NCBI GenBank assembly: GCA_000434055.1
Contig: HF999643.1
Span: 106,200-115,485 of the forward strand
DNA length: 9,286 nt
DNA from: Ruminococcus sp. CAG:488
Lineage (GTDB): Bacteria > Bacillota > Clostridia > Oscillospirales > Acutalibacteraceae
Direction: 5' to 3'
Made by a program: the position numbers and the translations under genes. Shown in pieces: positions 1-5,856 of this stretch. The notes under the pieces are model-generated. The model worked only from the letters and a program-made list of their open reading frames with translations, was not told the DNA's origin and made no database searches. Each line of letters opens with the position of its first letter. Position 1 is the first letter of the stretch.

Positions 1-75
1 GGAGGAAGCAGCGGCGGCGGTTTTTCGGGCGGCGGAGGATCGTTTGGCGGCGGCGGTTCGTCAAGAGGCTTTTGA
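1..75 (+). CDS. C-terminal Gly/Ser-rich tail of a truncated protein (TPM/YgcG-like or other membrane protein)
   Basis: Only the last 24 codons and a TGA stop (73-75) are in the window. Frame 1 reads as a low-complexity tail of Gly, Ser and Phe ending in SSRGF. Tails of this kind (repeated SGGGGSFGGGG-like blocks) commonly end TPM-domain (YgcG-type) and DUF2207-type membrane proteins of Firmicutes, so that is the most likely parent, but no domain is visible here. The next gene begins 60 bases downstream on the same strand with no visible terminator between, so co-transcription is possible. The reading frame is secure; the family is a guess from the tail alone. Confidence 0.6.
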   Translation, partial: GGSSGGGFSGGGGSFGGGGSSRGF

Positions 76-135
76 GAAAAAACAAACAGCTTAATTATTA
101 TTTGATTATTTTGAAATGAAAGGAGGGCGTTTATT

Positions 136-1170
136 ATGCTCGGAACAAAAATCGGCTTTGATCTCGGCACAACCACAATTGCGGCTAATGTTGACGGCAA
201 GGGAATTAAAATAAACGAACCCTCCGTTATTGTTTACGATTGCTTTGAAGAAAAGGTTAAAGCAATCGGAAAAGAAGCATATAAAATGCTCGGTAAAACC
301 CCGGATTATCTGACGGCAATTCGTCCCATAATTGACGGTGACATTTACGATTACGGTGCTCTTGAACAAATGCTTTGCTATTTTATCCAAAAAATATGCG
401 GAAACCGTATTCTTAAACCGAGTATTATAGCGTGCGTTCCGTCAGAGACTAATGAAATCGACAAAAAGACGGTTACAGATCTTTTGATATCTTCGGGAGC
501 GGCGAGAGCCTGTGTAATCGAGGAACCGTTAGCTGCCGCACTCGGTGCAGGGGTCAGCATAAAGAATCCCGAGGGAGTCCTGATCGTCGATATCGGCGGC
601 GGAACAACGGATATTGCCGTTGTAACAAGGGGCTGTATTGCAAACTCCTCGTCTGTCGGAATTGCCGGAAATGCCTTTGATGAAGATATCTGTCGGTTTG
701 CCCGCCGTGAACGTGATACGGTCATCGGATCTATTACAGCCGAGAAGGTAAAAAAACAGGTGGGTGCGGCAAAATTCCTTGACGCTGAGCTTGCCGTTCG
801 TGCGGTAGGCAAGGATTATATAACAAAGCTTCCGAAAAGCATTGAGCTTACATCAACGGATATTTTTCTTTGCATAAGAGAGCATCTTGAAAAAATTGTC
901 GAAAGCATTAAATTATTGCTTTCCGGAACTCAGCCGGAGCTTGTCGCGGATATCGCAAAGAACGGAATGATCATTACCGGCGGAGGAGCAAATATTCGAG
1001 GCATTGACGATTATTTTCGCACTAAATTCGGTTTCAATGTCAAATGCGCCGAGTCTCCGGAGCTTTGCGTTGCAAACGGACTCGGGGTTCTTCTCGATGA
1101 TATAAAGGTGCTGGAAGAAAACGGATATGTTTTCCGGTCCTATGCCGATATGAATGATTTTGAGGAGTAA
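136..1170 (+). CDS. mreB: MreB/Mbl-family actin-like rod-shape protein
   Basis: This is a bacterial actin that forms membrane-associated filaments guiding lateral peptidoglycan synthesis. At 344 residues it has the usual MreB/Mbl length. Visible ATPase motifs are phosphate 1 at residues 7-14 (GFDLGTTT), the IRPIIDGDI segment at 62-70, VPSETNEIDKK at 101-111, the VIEEPLAAALGAG helix at 127-139, phosphate 2 VDIGGGTTDIAV at 151-162, and the adenosine motif TGGGA at 281-285. The start is set by AGGAGG at 121-126, 9 bases before ATG. It stands apart from mreC/mreD and is followed 2 bases later by a hydrolase gene. Some signature positions are atypical: DLGTTTI replaces the usual DLGTANT, and AGNAFDEDI (177-185) replaces GGDxFDEAI. 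It may therefore be a secondary paralogue (Mbl or MreBH type) and not the main MreB. Family assignment is firm; paralogue identity is not. Confidence 0.88.
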   Translation: MLGTKIGFDLGTTTIAANVDGKGIKINEPSVIVYDCFEEKVKAIGKEAYKMLGKTPDYLTAIRPIIDGDIYDYGALEQMLCYFIQKICGNRILKPSIIACVPSETNEIDKKTVTDLLISSGAARACVIEEPLAAALGAGVSIKNPEGVLIVDIGGGTTDIAVVTRGCIANSSSVGIAGNAFDEDICRFARRERDTVIGSITAEKVKKQVGAAKFLDAELAVRAVGKDYITKLPKSIELTSTDIFLCIREHLEKIVESIKLLLSGTQPELVADIAKNGMIITGGGANIRGIDDYFRTKFGFNVKCAESPELCVANGLGVLLDDIKVLEENGYVFRSYADMNDFEE

Positions 1171-1172
1171 GC

Positions 1173-1904
1173 ATGATTTCAGAAATTTTTAAAATTACCG
1201 ACGATTCGGAGGTTTCTTTAACCTCATACATTTCCGATATTTCAGAAGAAATGAAGAACATGAAAACAAAGTCGGCAATTCTTGTTTTACCCGGCGGAGC
1301 TTATAAGTTCTGTTCTGACAGAGAAGCGGAACCCGTTGCCCTTGCTTATCTTGCAAAGGGCTTCAATGCGTTTGTTCTTAGATATTCCCTTAATGAAAAA
1401 GCGGCATTTCCGACGCCGTTGAATGACGCACAAAAGGCTCTGGCTTTTATCAGAAAAAATGCAGAAAAATTTCACACGGATCCCCAAAAAATTGCGGTAA
1501 TAGGCTTTTCGGCAGGCGGACATCTCGCTGCGGCACTGTCAACAATGTCTGAGGATAAGCCGGACGCTTGTATTCTCGGCTATCCTTGTATTCTTGATTC
1601 GACAAGTCCTATTCTTGCAAAGCTTGTTGAGTCCGTTGATAAATATGTTACTTCAAAAACACCGCCGACTTTTATTTTTGCGGCATCGAATGACGGCTGT
1701 GTTCCGATAATCAATTCGCTTAAATATGCCGAGGCTCTTGATAAAAACGGCATAGGATTTGAAATGCACATTTTTAACGACGGCGACCACGGCTTTTCGC
1801 TCGGAACCGATGTCGTATGTTCCACTCAAACAGGCAGAGAAGCCTGTAGACCGAATTCTTATTGGCTCGAACGTTCGGCAGAGTGGCTTAAAACAATTTT
1901 TTAA
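1173..1904 (+). CDS. Alpha/beta hydrolase, esterase/acetylesterase-like
   Basis: A 243-residue single-domain alpha/beta hydrolase of the BD-FAE/Aes-like carboxylesterase type, probably cytoplasmic because no signal peptide or membrane segment is seen. The oxyanion-hole strand reads LVLPGGAY (38-44), in place of the classical HGGGY/F. The nucleophile elbow is GFSAGG with Ser113. The acid is probably Asp174 in ASNDGCVP, and the base is His206 in NDGDHGFSLG. Relatives hydrolyse acetyl or short acyl esters, often on plant polysaccharides or xylo-oligosaccharides, but the substrate cannot be read from sequence. The ATG lies 2 bases after the MreB stop, and its ribosome binding site (GAGGAG, 1162-1167) is inside the end of mreB, so the two genes are probably translated from one transcript. 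The catalytic triad is complete, so it should be active. Confidence 0.85.
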   Translation: MISEIFKITDDSEVSLTSYISDISEEMKNMKTKSAILVLPGGAYKFCSDREAEPVALAYLAKGFNAFVLRYSLNEKAAFPTPLNDAQKALAFIRKNAEKFHTDPQKIAVIGFSAGGHLAAALSTMSEDKPDACILGYPCILDSTSPILAKLVESVDKYVTSKTPPTFIFAASNDGCVPIINSLKYAEALDKNGIGFEMHIFNDGDHGFSLGTDVVCSTQTGREACRPNSYWLERSAEWLKTIF

Positions 1905-1919
1905 TCACGATTTTTCTTT
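1883..1919 (+). terminator. Weak candidate intrinsic terminator after the hydrolase
   Basis: TTAAAA (1888-1893) pairs with TTTTAA (1899-1904) around a CAATT loop. The stem extends through a small internal loop to GTG (1883-1885) with CAC (1906-1908). A T-rich run at 1911-1919 (TTTTTCTTT) follows. The stem is mostly A-U, short, and overlaps the hydrolase stop codon, so termination would be leaky at best. Confidence 0.3.
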
Positions 1920-1924
1920 AGGCG

Positions 1925-1953
1925 TTGACAATTTTACTGAGTTTTTGTATAAT
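1925..1953 (+). promoter_or_regulatory. Consensus sigma-A promoter for the glycosyltransferase
   Basis: The -35 box is TTGACA (1925-1930) and the -10 box is TATAAT (1948-1953), separated by exactly 17 bases: a perfect match to the vegetative consensus in both hexamers. Transcription should start near 1960, giving a leader of about 40 bases to the ATG at 1999. It separates the glycosyltransferase (and possibly sigG behind it) from the mreB-hydrolase pair. Confidence 0.85.
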
Positions 1954-1998
1954 AAATTATTAAAGTTTAGAAGTTATTGAGTGAAGGAAGATAAATTG

Positions 1999-2907
1999 AT
2001 GGGTTGCTTGGTTTCGGTTATAATACCGACTTACAAAAGAAAATTGGATTATGTAAGCAATGCCTTACAGTCCGTTTTAAATCAGACCTACGATAATATC
2101 GAAATCATTGTTGTAGACGACAGTCCGAATGATTTCCCTTACCGTGACGAAATAAAGAAATATATAGAAAAGCTTAACGACGACAGAGTTATTTATATTA
2201 GAAACGAAAAAAATCTCGGCGGCTCTCTTTCAAGAAATGTCGGTATAAACGCTTCTCGCGGCGAATACATAACTTTCCTTGACGACGATGACGAATATAT
2301 GCCCGGCAAGGTTGAGAAGCAATTGAAATTTATGCTTTCAAACGACTGTGACCTTTCTTTTTCAAATATGATTATGTACCGTCTTGACGGCAAGGTTTGC
2401 GATTTCAGAGATCATAAAGGTATCAGTTCTTATGACAACGAGACTCTTTTGCGCTACCATCTGACGAAAAATCTCAGCGGCACGCCAAGCTTTATGTTCA
2501 AAGCAGATAAGCTGAAAGAAATCGGCGGTTTCAAGGACGCAAAAATGGGTCAGGACTTTTTCCTGATGCTTATTTCGATTGAATCTGGGCTTAAAATTCG
2601 ATATTTTGATTCCTGCGACGTCAAGGTATATAAACATAACGACGGAGGAATTTCCCAGGGAAAGAACAAAATTGACGGTGAAAATATGCTCTATGAGTTC
2701 AAAAAGCAATATTTTGACCGCTTGAGCAAAAAAGAAATTCGCTATGTTAAATTCAGACATAACATGGTTATGTCCGTTGCATATAAACGAAATCACATGT
2801 ATAATAAAATGATTAAAAGTATGCTTTATGCACTCGTTTCTTCACCGGATTTCTTTATTGCGGAAACATTTGCGTTTGTTAAAAACATTTTGAGATACAG
2901 ATATTAA
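1999..2907 (+). CDS. GT2-family glycosyltransferase
   Basis: A GT-A fold family 2 glycosyltransferase of 302 residues, transferring a sugar from a nucleotide-sugar donor, probably at the cytoplasmic face for a cell-wall, capsule or teichoic-type glycan. Visible motifs (counted from this ATG) are the donor-binding start VSVIIPTYKR (5-14), VVDDSP (38-43), NEKNLGGSLSRNVGI (69-83), the metal-binding acidic run FLDDDDEY (93-100), and GQD at 184-186, the likely catalytic-acid region. No transmembrane helix is evident. An in-frame GTG at 1981 would add six residues but has no ribosome binding site before it. The ATG at 1999 has AAGGAAG at 1984-1990 at a sensible distance, so I prefer it. It is not in a recognisable polysaccharide cluster; sigG follows 53 bases later. 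Acceptor and sugar are unknown. Confidence 0.88.
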   Translation: MGCLVSVIIPTYKRKLDYVSNALQSVLNQTYDNIEIIVVDDSPNDFPYRDEIKKYIEKLNDDRVIYIRNEKNLGGSLSRNVGINASRGEYITFLDDDDEYMPGKVEKQLKFMLSNDCDLSFSNMIMYRLDGKVCDFRDHKGISSYDNETLLRYHLTKNLSGTPSFMFKADKLKEIGGFKDAKMGQDFFLMLISIESGLKIRYFDSCDVKVYKHNDGGISQGKNKIDGENMLYEFKKQYFDRLSKKEIRYVKFRHNMVMSVAYKRNHMYNKMIKSMLYALVSSPDFFIAETFAFVKNILRYRY

Positions 2908-2917
2908 CTGAATAACT

Positions 2918-2957
2918 AAACCTCCTCTTGGTAAAAATTTTACTGTGAGGAGGTCTT
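2918..2957 (+). promoter_or_regulatory. Leader hairpin occluding the sigG ribosome binding site (possible terminator overlap)
   Basis: ACCTCCTC (2920-2927) is the exact reverse complement of GAGGAGGT (2947-2954), which contains the sigG Shine-Dalgarno. Inside, GTAAA (2931-2935) pairs with TTTAC (2939-2943), so the RNA folds as an 8-bp outer stem, a 3x3 internal loop (TTG/TGT, with possible G-U pairs) and a 5-bp inner stem. Folded, it hides the RBS. A-rich sequence precedes it and CTTTT (2955-2959) follows, so it could also act as a weak terminator for the glycosyltransferase transcript. In Bacillus subtilis the sigG leader is known to carry an RBS-occluding hairpin that damps translation; this looks like an equivalent arrangement. 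The pairing is seen directly; the regulatory role is inferred. Confidence 0.75.
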
Positions 2958-2960
2958 TTG

Positions 2961-3731
2961 ATGCAATATAAAAACAAGGTTGAGATCTGCGGAATTGACA
3001 CATCGAGCTTAAAGGTACTGAAAGAGGATAAAAAGCTTGAATTGATTAAAAAAGCACACAACGGCGACAGAAACGCAAGGGACGAGATGATTCAAGGCAA
3101 TCTAAAGCTTGTGCTAAGCGTTATTCAGCGCTTTTCCAACAGAGGCGAGCCGCTGGATGACCTTTTTCAAGTCGGCTGTATGGGCCTTATAAAGGCTATT
3201 GATAACTTTAATACCGATTTACAGGTTAGATTTTCTACCTACGCCGTTCCGATGATTATCGGCGAAGTGAGACGCTATTTAAGAGATAATAATTCTGTTC
3301 GTGTCAGCCGTTCGCTCAGGGATACGGCGTACAAGGCGATTCAGGCCAGAGAGAAGCTCTCAAACGAGCTTAACCGTGAACCGAGGGTTGAGGAAATCGC
3401 AAAGGAGCTTGATATGAACAAAGAGGATGTCGTTATTGCGCTTGAAGCAATAGTCGAGCCGGTTTCATTGTACGAACCTGTGTATAATGAGGGCGGCGAC
3501 GCAATTTATGTTATGGATCAGATCGGCGACAGGAATACTCCGGATAGCTGGATGGATGAAATAATGATAAAGGATTCAATAAAAAAACTTTCTCAGAGAG
3601 AAAAAAATATACTAAATCTTCGTTTTATGCTCGGAAAGACTCAGACTGAAGTTGCAAAGGAAATAGGAATCTCACAAGCGCAGGTTTCAAGACTTGAAAA
3701 AAGCGCATTAAAAAGGATAAAAGGGCAGTAA
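2961..3731 (+). CDS. sigG: RNA polymerase sporulation sigma factor SigG
   Basis: The late forespore-specific sigma factor, which directs RNA polymerase to genes such as those for small acid-soluble spore proteins and germination proteins. The 256-residue product starts with the SigG signature NKVEICGIDTS (5-15). Region 2 spans about 46-118 (GNLKLVLSVIQRF, DDLFQVGCMGLIKAIDNF, then FSTYAVPMIIGEVRRYLRDN). Region 3 lies around 119-190 and includes VSLYEPVYNEGGDAIYVMDQ. The region 4 helix-turn-helix is at about 225-252 (GKTQTEVAKEIGISQAQVSRL). Identity to Bacillus SigG is obvious by eye over the full length. AGGAGG at 2948-2953 fits ATG 2961; an in-frame TTG immediately before (2958) is an alternative start. 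Unlike the common spoIIGA-sigE-sigG order, a glycosyltransferase lies directly upstream. I found no convincing sigma-F or sigma-G promoter. Confidence 0.97.
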   Translation: MQYKNKVEICGIDTSSLKVLKEDKKLELIKKAHNGDRNARDEMIQGNLKLVLSVIQRFSNRGEPLDDLFQVGCMGLIKAIDNFNTDLQVRFSTYAVPMIIGEVRRYLRDNNSVRVSRSLRDTAYKAIQAREKLSNELNREPRVEEIAKELDMNKEDVVIALEAIVEPVSLYEPVYNEGGDAIYVMDQIGDRNTPDSWMDEIMIKDSIKKLSQREKNILNLRFMLGKTQTEVAKEIGISQAQVSRLEKSALKRIKGQ

Positions 3732-3734
3732 TAA

Positions 3735-3763
3735 TTGAAAAATCCTACAGTTTGTGATATATT
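3735..3763 (+). promoter_or_regulatory. Probable sigma-A promoter for the GME-fold-like gene
   Basis: TTGAAA (3735-3740) and TATATT (3758-3763) are separated by 17 bases, with TGA directly before the -10 box forming an extended -10 (TGn). It begins 4 bases after the sigG stop. A start near 3770 would give a leader of about 60 bases. It implies that the downstream gene can be expressed independently of sigG. Confidence 0.55.
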
Positions 3764-3831
3764 TAAAAAGAAATAATGAACTGTTTTAGATTATGAAAAA
3801 AGGTTTATAGTTTACGAGAGGGGAGAGGCAG

Positions 3832-4626
3832 TTGAAAAGAATACTCGAAACTCCGCTTTTGCCGCAGGGTAAAGCAACCGTAGCGGTTTCTTCGGAAGCT
3901 GTTGACACGATAAAGGCTCTCAAAAGAACAGGTTATGATGTATTCGAGATTGAGCCTAACTCAAAGCTTTCGTCGCCTGTCGCAAGCCACCCAGACTGTA
4001 ACCTTTTGCAGCTTGACAAAAAAACTTTTGTCTGTGACGAGGATGTTACGCCTTCTTTAATCAGTTGCATTGAAAAAAGCAATATTGTTAATAAATTAAC
4101 AATAGGGAAGGAGACAATAAACGACGAACAGGTGAAGGTTTACAGCGAAAAAATAAGCTCGCCTTATCCGGGTGAGGCTGCAATAAATGTAAAAAAACTT
4201 GATAATTGTATAGTGTGCAACACAAAATATATCAGCAGTTCCGTACAGGCTTATGCTGCCGCCAATGATCTGAATTTGTATCATTGCAACCAAGGCTATG
4301 TCGGCTGTTCATCTGTTCTGGTTAATCAAGTCGCTGCAATAACTGATGACGATTCTGTTTATGAAACTTTCCGTCGAATAGGATTGGATTGCCTGAAGCT
4401 TTCTAAGGGTCAAATAAAACTGAGCGGCTACAGTTACGGATTTATAGGCGGCTGCTGCGGATTTATTGACAGGAATTTAATTGCATTCAACGGAAAGCTG
4501 AGTACACACGGTGATGCGGATAAAATAAAAAGCTTTCTGAGTAAATATAATGTAAACTATATTGAGCTGAGTGATGAACCGTTAACAGACATCGGCGGAC
4601 TTGTGCCCATACTTGAAGAATTATAA
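3832..4626 (+). CDS. Uncharacterised protein, possible GME-fold (DUF6873-like)
   Basis: A 264-residue soluble protein with no signal peptide or membrane segment. I do not recognise a characterised function. Several features recall Clostridial proteins annotated as a guanidine-modifying-enzyme (GME, amidinotransferase/deiminase-like) fold family: HPDCNLLQL (53-61), NQGYVGCSSVLV (153-164), AAITDDD (168-174), GFIGGCCGFI (203-212), FNGKLSTHGDADKI (219-232) and LTDIGGLVPI (251-260). I recall the family number DUF6873 from memory and it should be checked. The C-terminal GGxxHC nucleophile site of active deiminases is not present, so catalysis is uncertain. It is cysteine-rich (C56, C68, C79, C126, C129, C152, C159, C187, C208, C209). 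The start is TTG at 3832, chosen because AGGGGAG (3819-3825) lies 6 bases upstream and no ATG is better placed. It follows sigG by 100 bases. Confidence 0.7.
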   Translation: MKRILETPLLPQGKATVAVSSEAVDTIKALKRTGYDVFEIEPNSKLSSPVASHPDCNLLQLDKKTFVCDEDVTPSLISCIEKSNIVNKLTIGKETINDEQVKVYSEKISSPYPGEAAINVKKLDNCIVCNTKYISSSVQAYAAANDLNLYHCNQGYVGCSSVLVNQVAAITDDDSVYETFRRIGLDCLKLSKGQIKLSGYSYGFIGGCCGFIDRNLIAFNGKLSTHGDADKIKSFLSKYNVNYIELSDEPLTDIGGLVPILEEL

Positions 4627-4641
4627 TGAATACTCTGTTAA

Positions 4642-4681
4642 AAGCAGTGACCGATGACTTTTCGGCTGCTGCTTCTTTCTT
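4642..4681 (+). terminator. Intrinsic terminator after the GME-fold-like gene
   Basis: AAGCAGTGACCG (4642-4653) pairs with CGGCTGCTGCTT (4663-4674) around a 9-base loop, with one A/C mismatch and two G-U pairs. A T-rich run interrupted by C follows (4675-4681). It lies 15 bases after the stop codon. The tract is imperfect, so efficiency is uncertain. Confidence 0.6.
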
Positions 4682-4761
4682 ATATAAAAGCAGCGTTTAT
4701 ATTTGTTATCTGCCTTAATCATTAAATTATTGCTATTTATTGCTCTTTCAATCCCCTTTTT

Positions 4762-4785
4762 GATACAAAATATTTCTTTTGTATC
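4762..4785. repeat. Perfect 9-bp inverted repeat upstream of the recombinase promoter
   Basis: GATACAAAA (4762-4770) and TTTTGTATC (4777-4785) are exact reverse complements separated by 6 bases. The dyad ends 5 bases before the -35 box of the recombinase promoter. It lacks a directly adjacent U-tract, so it is more like a protein-binding operator than a terminator. No binding factor can be named. Confidence 0.55.
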
Positions 4786-4790
4786 TTAAC

Positions 4791-4819
4791 TTGATTTTTT
4801 AGGCAACATATGATATAAT
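4791..4819 (+). promoter_or_regulatory. Strong sigma-A promoter for the tyrosine recombinase
   Basis: TTGATT (4791-4796) and a perfect TATAAT (4814-4819) are separated by 17 bases, with TGA before the -10 box making an extended -10. A start near 4826 gives a leader of about 44 bases. The ribosome binding site AAAGGA (4856-4861) sits 8 bases before the ATG at 4870. Confidence 0.75.
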
Positions 4820-4869
4820 GACATTACCCTATCGTTAAGAGAAAATTTTTTAGATAAAGGAATGTTTTT

Positions 4870-5856
4870 ATGCACAAGGAAGAGTTTGCCGTATTGCCGC
4901 CGTTTGTTATAGAATTTCTGAACTACCTTTCGGTTGTTAAAAGCAAATCCGAGCTTACGGTGCTTGAATATGCTTCGGATTTAAGACTTTTCTTTCGATT
5001 CCTTTCTGTCTATCGCGGACTCGTTCCGAAAGACAGCGATTTTGAGAAAATTGCAATCGACTTCATTGATCTTGATTTTATAAAAACAGTCAAAATTGCC
5101 GACGCATATGCTTTTCTTTCGTATTGCAGAAGCGAGCGTCAGAACAACGATGCTGCAATTGCAAGAAAGGTTTCTTCAATTCGTGCTTTTTTCAAGTATC
5201 TTCATGTTAAAATCAAGGTTATTCCCGAAAATCCGATGGAGGAGCTTGAATCCCCTAAGCAAAAGAAAAGCTTGCCGAAATACCTGACTCTTGAAGAAAG
5301 CATTAAGCTGCTTGAAAGCGTTGACGGACGCAATAAAGAGCGCGATTATGCAATCCTGACCGTTTTCCTTAACTGCGGTCTGCGGCTTTCCGAGCTTTGC
5401 AGCTTAAATTACAGCGATATAAAAAGCGATAACACCATGACCGTTACGGGAAAAGGTAACAAAGAACGCACAATTTATCTTAACGAAATGTGCGTCAATG
5501 CCGTAAATGCATACATGAAGGTTCGCCCCGTTGACGGCGTAAAGGACAAAAACGCACTTTTTCTCAGCGGCAGAAAATGCCGAATCAGTCCGAAGTCTGT
5601 TCAGCATATCGTTGAAAAATATATTGAAAAATGCGGTCTGGGCGACCGTGGCTTATCAACTCATAAGCTCCGTCACACTGCCGCAACGCTCATGTATCAG
5701 CAAGGCGGCGTTGATGTTCTTCTTATTAAAGACATTCTCGGTCACGAAAACCTTGCAACGACGGAGATATATACCCATATTGTTAACTCTCAGCTTAAAG
5801 ATGCGGTTTCGTCAAACCCACTCAATAAGTTAAAAGGTAAAAAGCCCTCCGAATAA
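4870..5856 (+). CDS. Tyrosine recombinase of the XerC/XerD family
   Basis: A site-specific tyrosine recombinase of 328 residues, of the type that resolves chromosome dimers at dif. The N-terminal core-binding (SAM-like) domain spans about 10-125 and the catalytic domain about 135-315. All six catalytic positions are present: Arg172 (CGLRLSE), Lys195 (TGKGNKER), His265 and Arg268 (STHKLRHTAA), His292 (LGHENL) and nucleophile Tyr301 (EIYTHI). It is about 30 residues longer than typical XerC/XerD, partly from extra sequence around residues 48-75 and a Lys-rich tail. A housekeeping Xer role fits the solitary gene with its own promoter, the absence of any visible phage or integron context, and a SpoIIM-like gene next door (xerD/ripX lies close to spoIIM in Bacillus subtilis). 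I cannot decide between XerC and XerD. It has no terminator before it overlaps the convergent neighbour. Confidence 0.92.
   Translation: MHKEEFAVLPPFVIEFLNYLSVVKSKSELTVLEYASDLRLFFRFLSVYRGLVPKDSDFEKIAIDFIDLDFIKTVKIADAYAFLSYCRSERQNNDAAIARKVSSIRAFFKYLHVKIKVIPENPMEELESPKQKKSLPKYLTLEESIKLLESVDGRNKERDYAILTVFLNCGLRLSELCSLNYSDIKSDNTMTVTGKGNKERTIYLNEMCVNAVNAYMKVRPVDGVKDKNALFLSGRKCRISPKSVQHIVEKYIEKCGLGDRGLSTHKLRHTAATLMYQQGGVDVLLIKDILGHENLATTEIYTHIVNSQLKDAVSSNPLNKLKGKKPSE

Noticed and set aside
1..75. GGC/GGA-rich repeats at the left edge as a structural DNA repeat
   Set aside because: They read cleanly as a Gly/Ser/Phe protein tail ending in a stop codon, so coding explains them.
378..812. Minus-strand open frame of 144 codons inside mreB
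   Set aside because: It is antisense to a clear MreB coding region, has no recognisable domain and no good ribosome binding site.
2362..2796. Minus-strand open frame of 144 codons inside the glycosyltransferase gene
   Set aside because: It is fully covered by the plus-strand GT2 gene with conserved motifs; the composition looks like a frame shadow.
2890..2920. Possible sigma-F or sigma-G promoter before sigG (GAGATA ... AATAACTA)
   Set aside because: The boxes match the consensus poorly and are only about 12 bases apart, too close for either sigma factor.
4870..5856. Mobile element or integron integrase
   Set aside because: No attachment-site duplication, excisionase, phage genes or cassette array is visible, and the SpoIIM-like neighbour suggests a housekeeping Xer gene.
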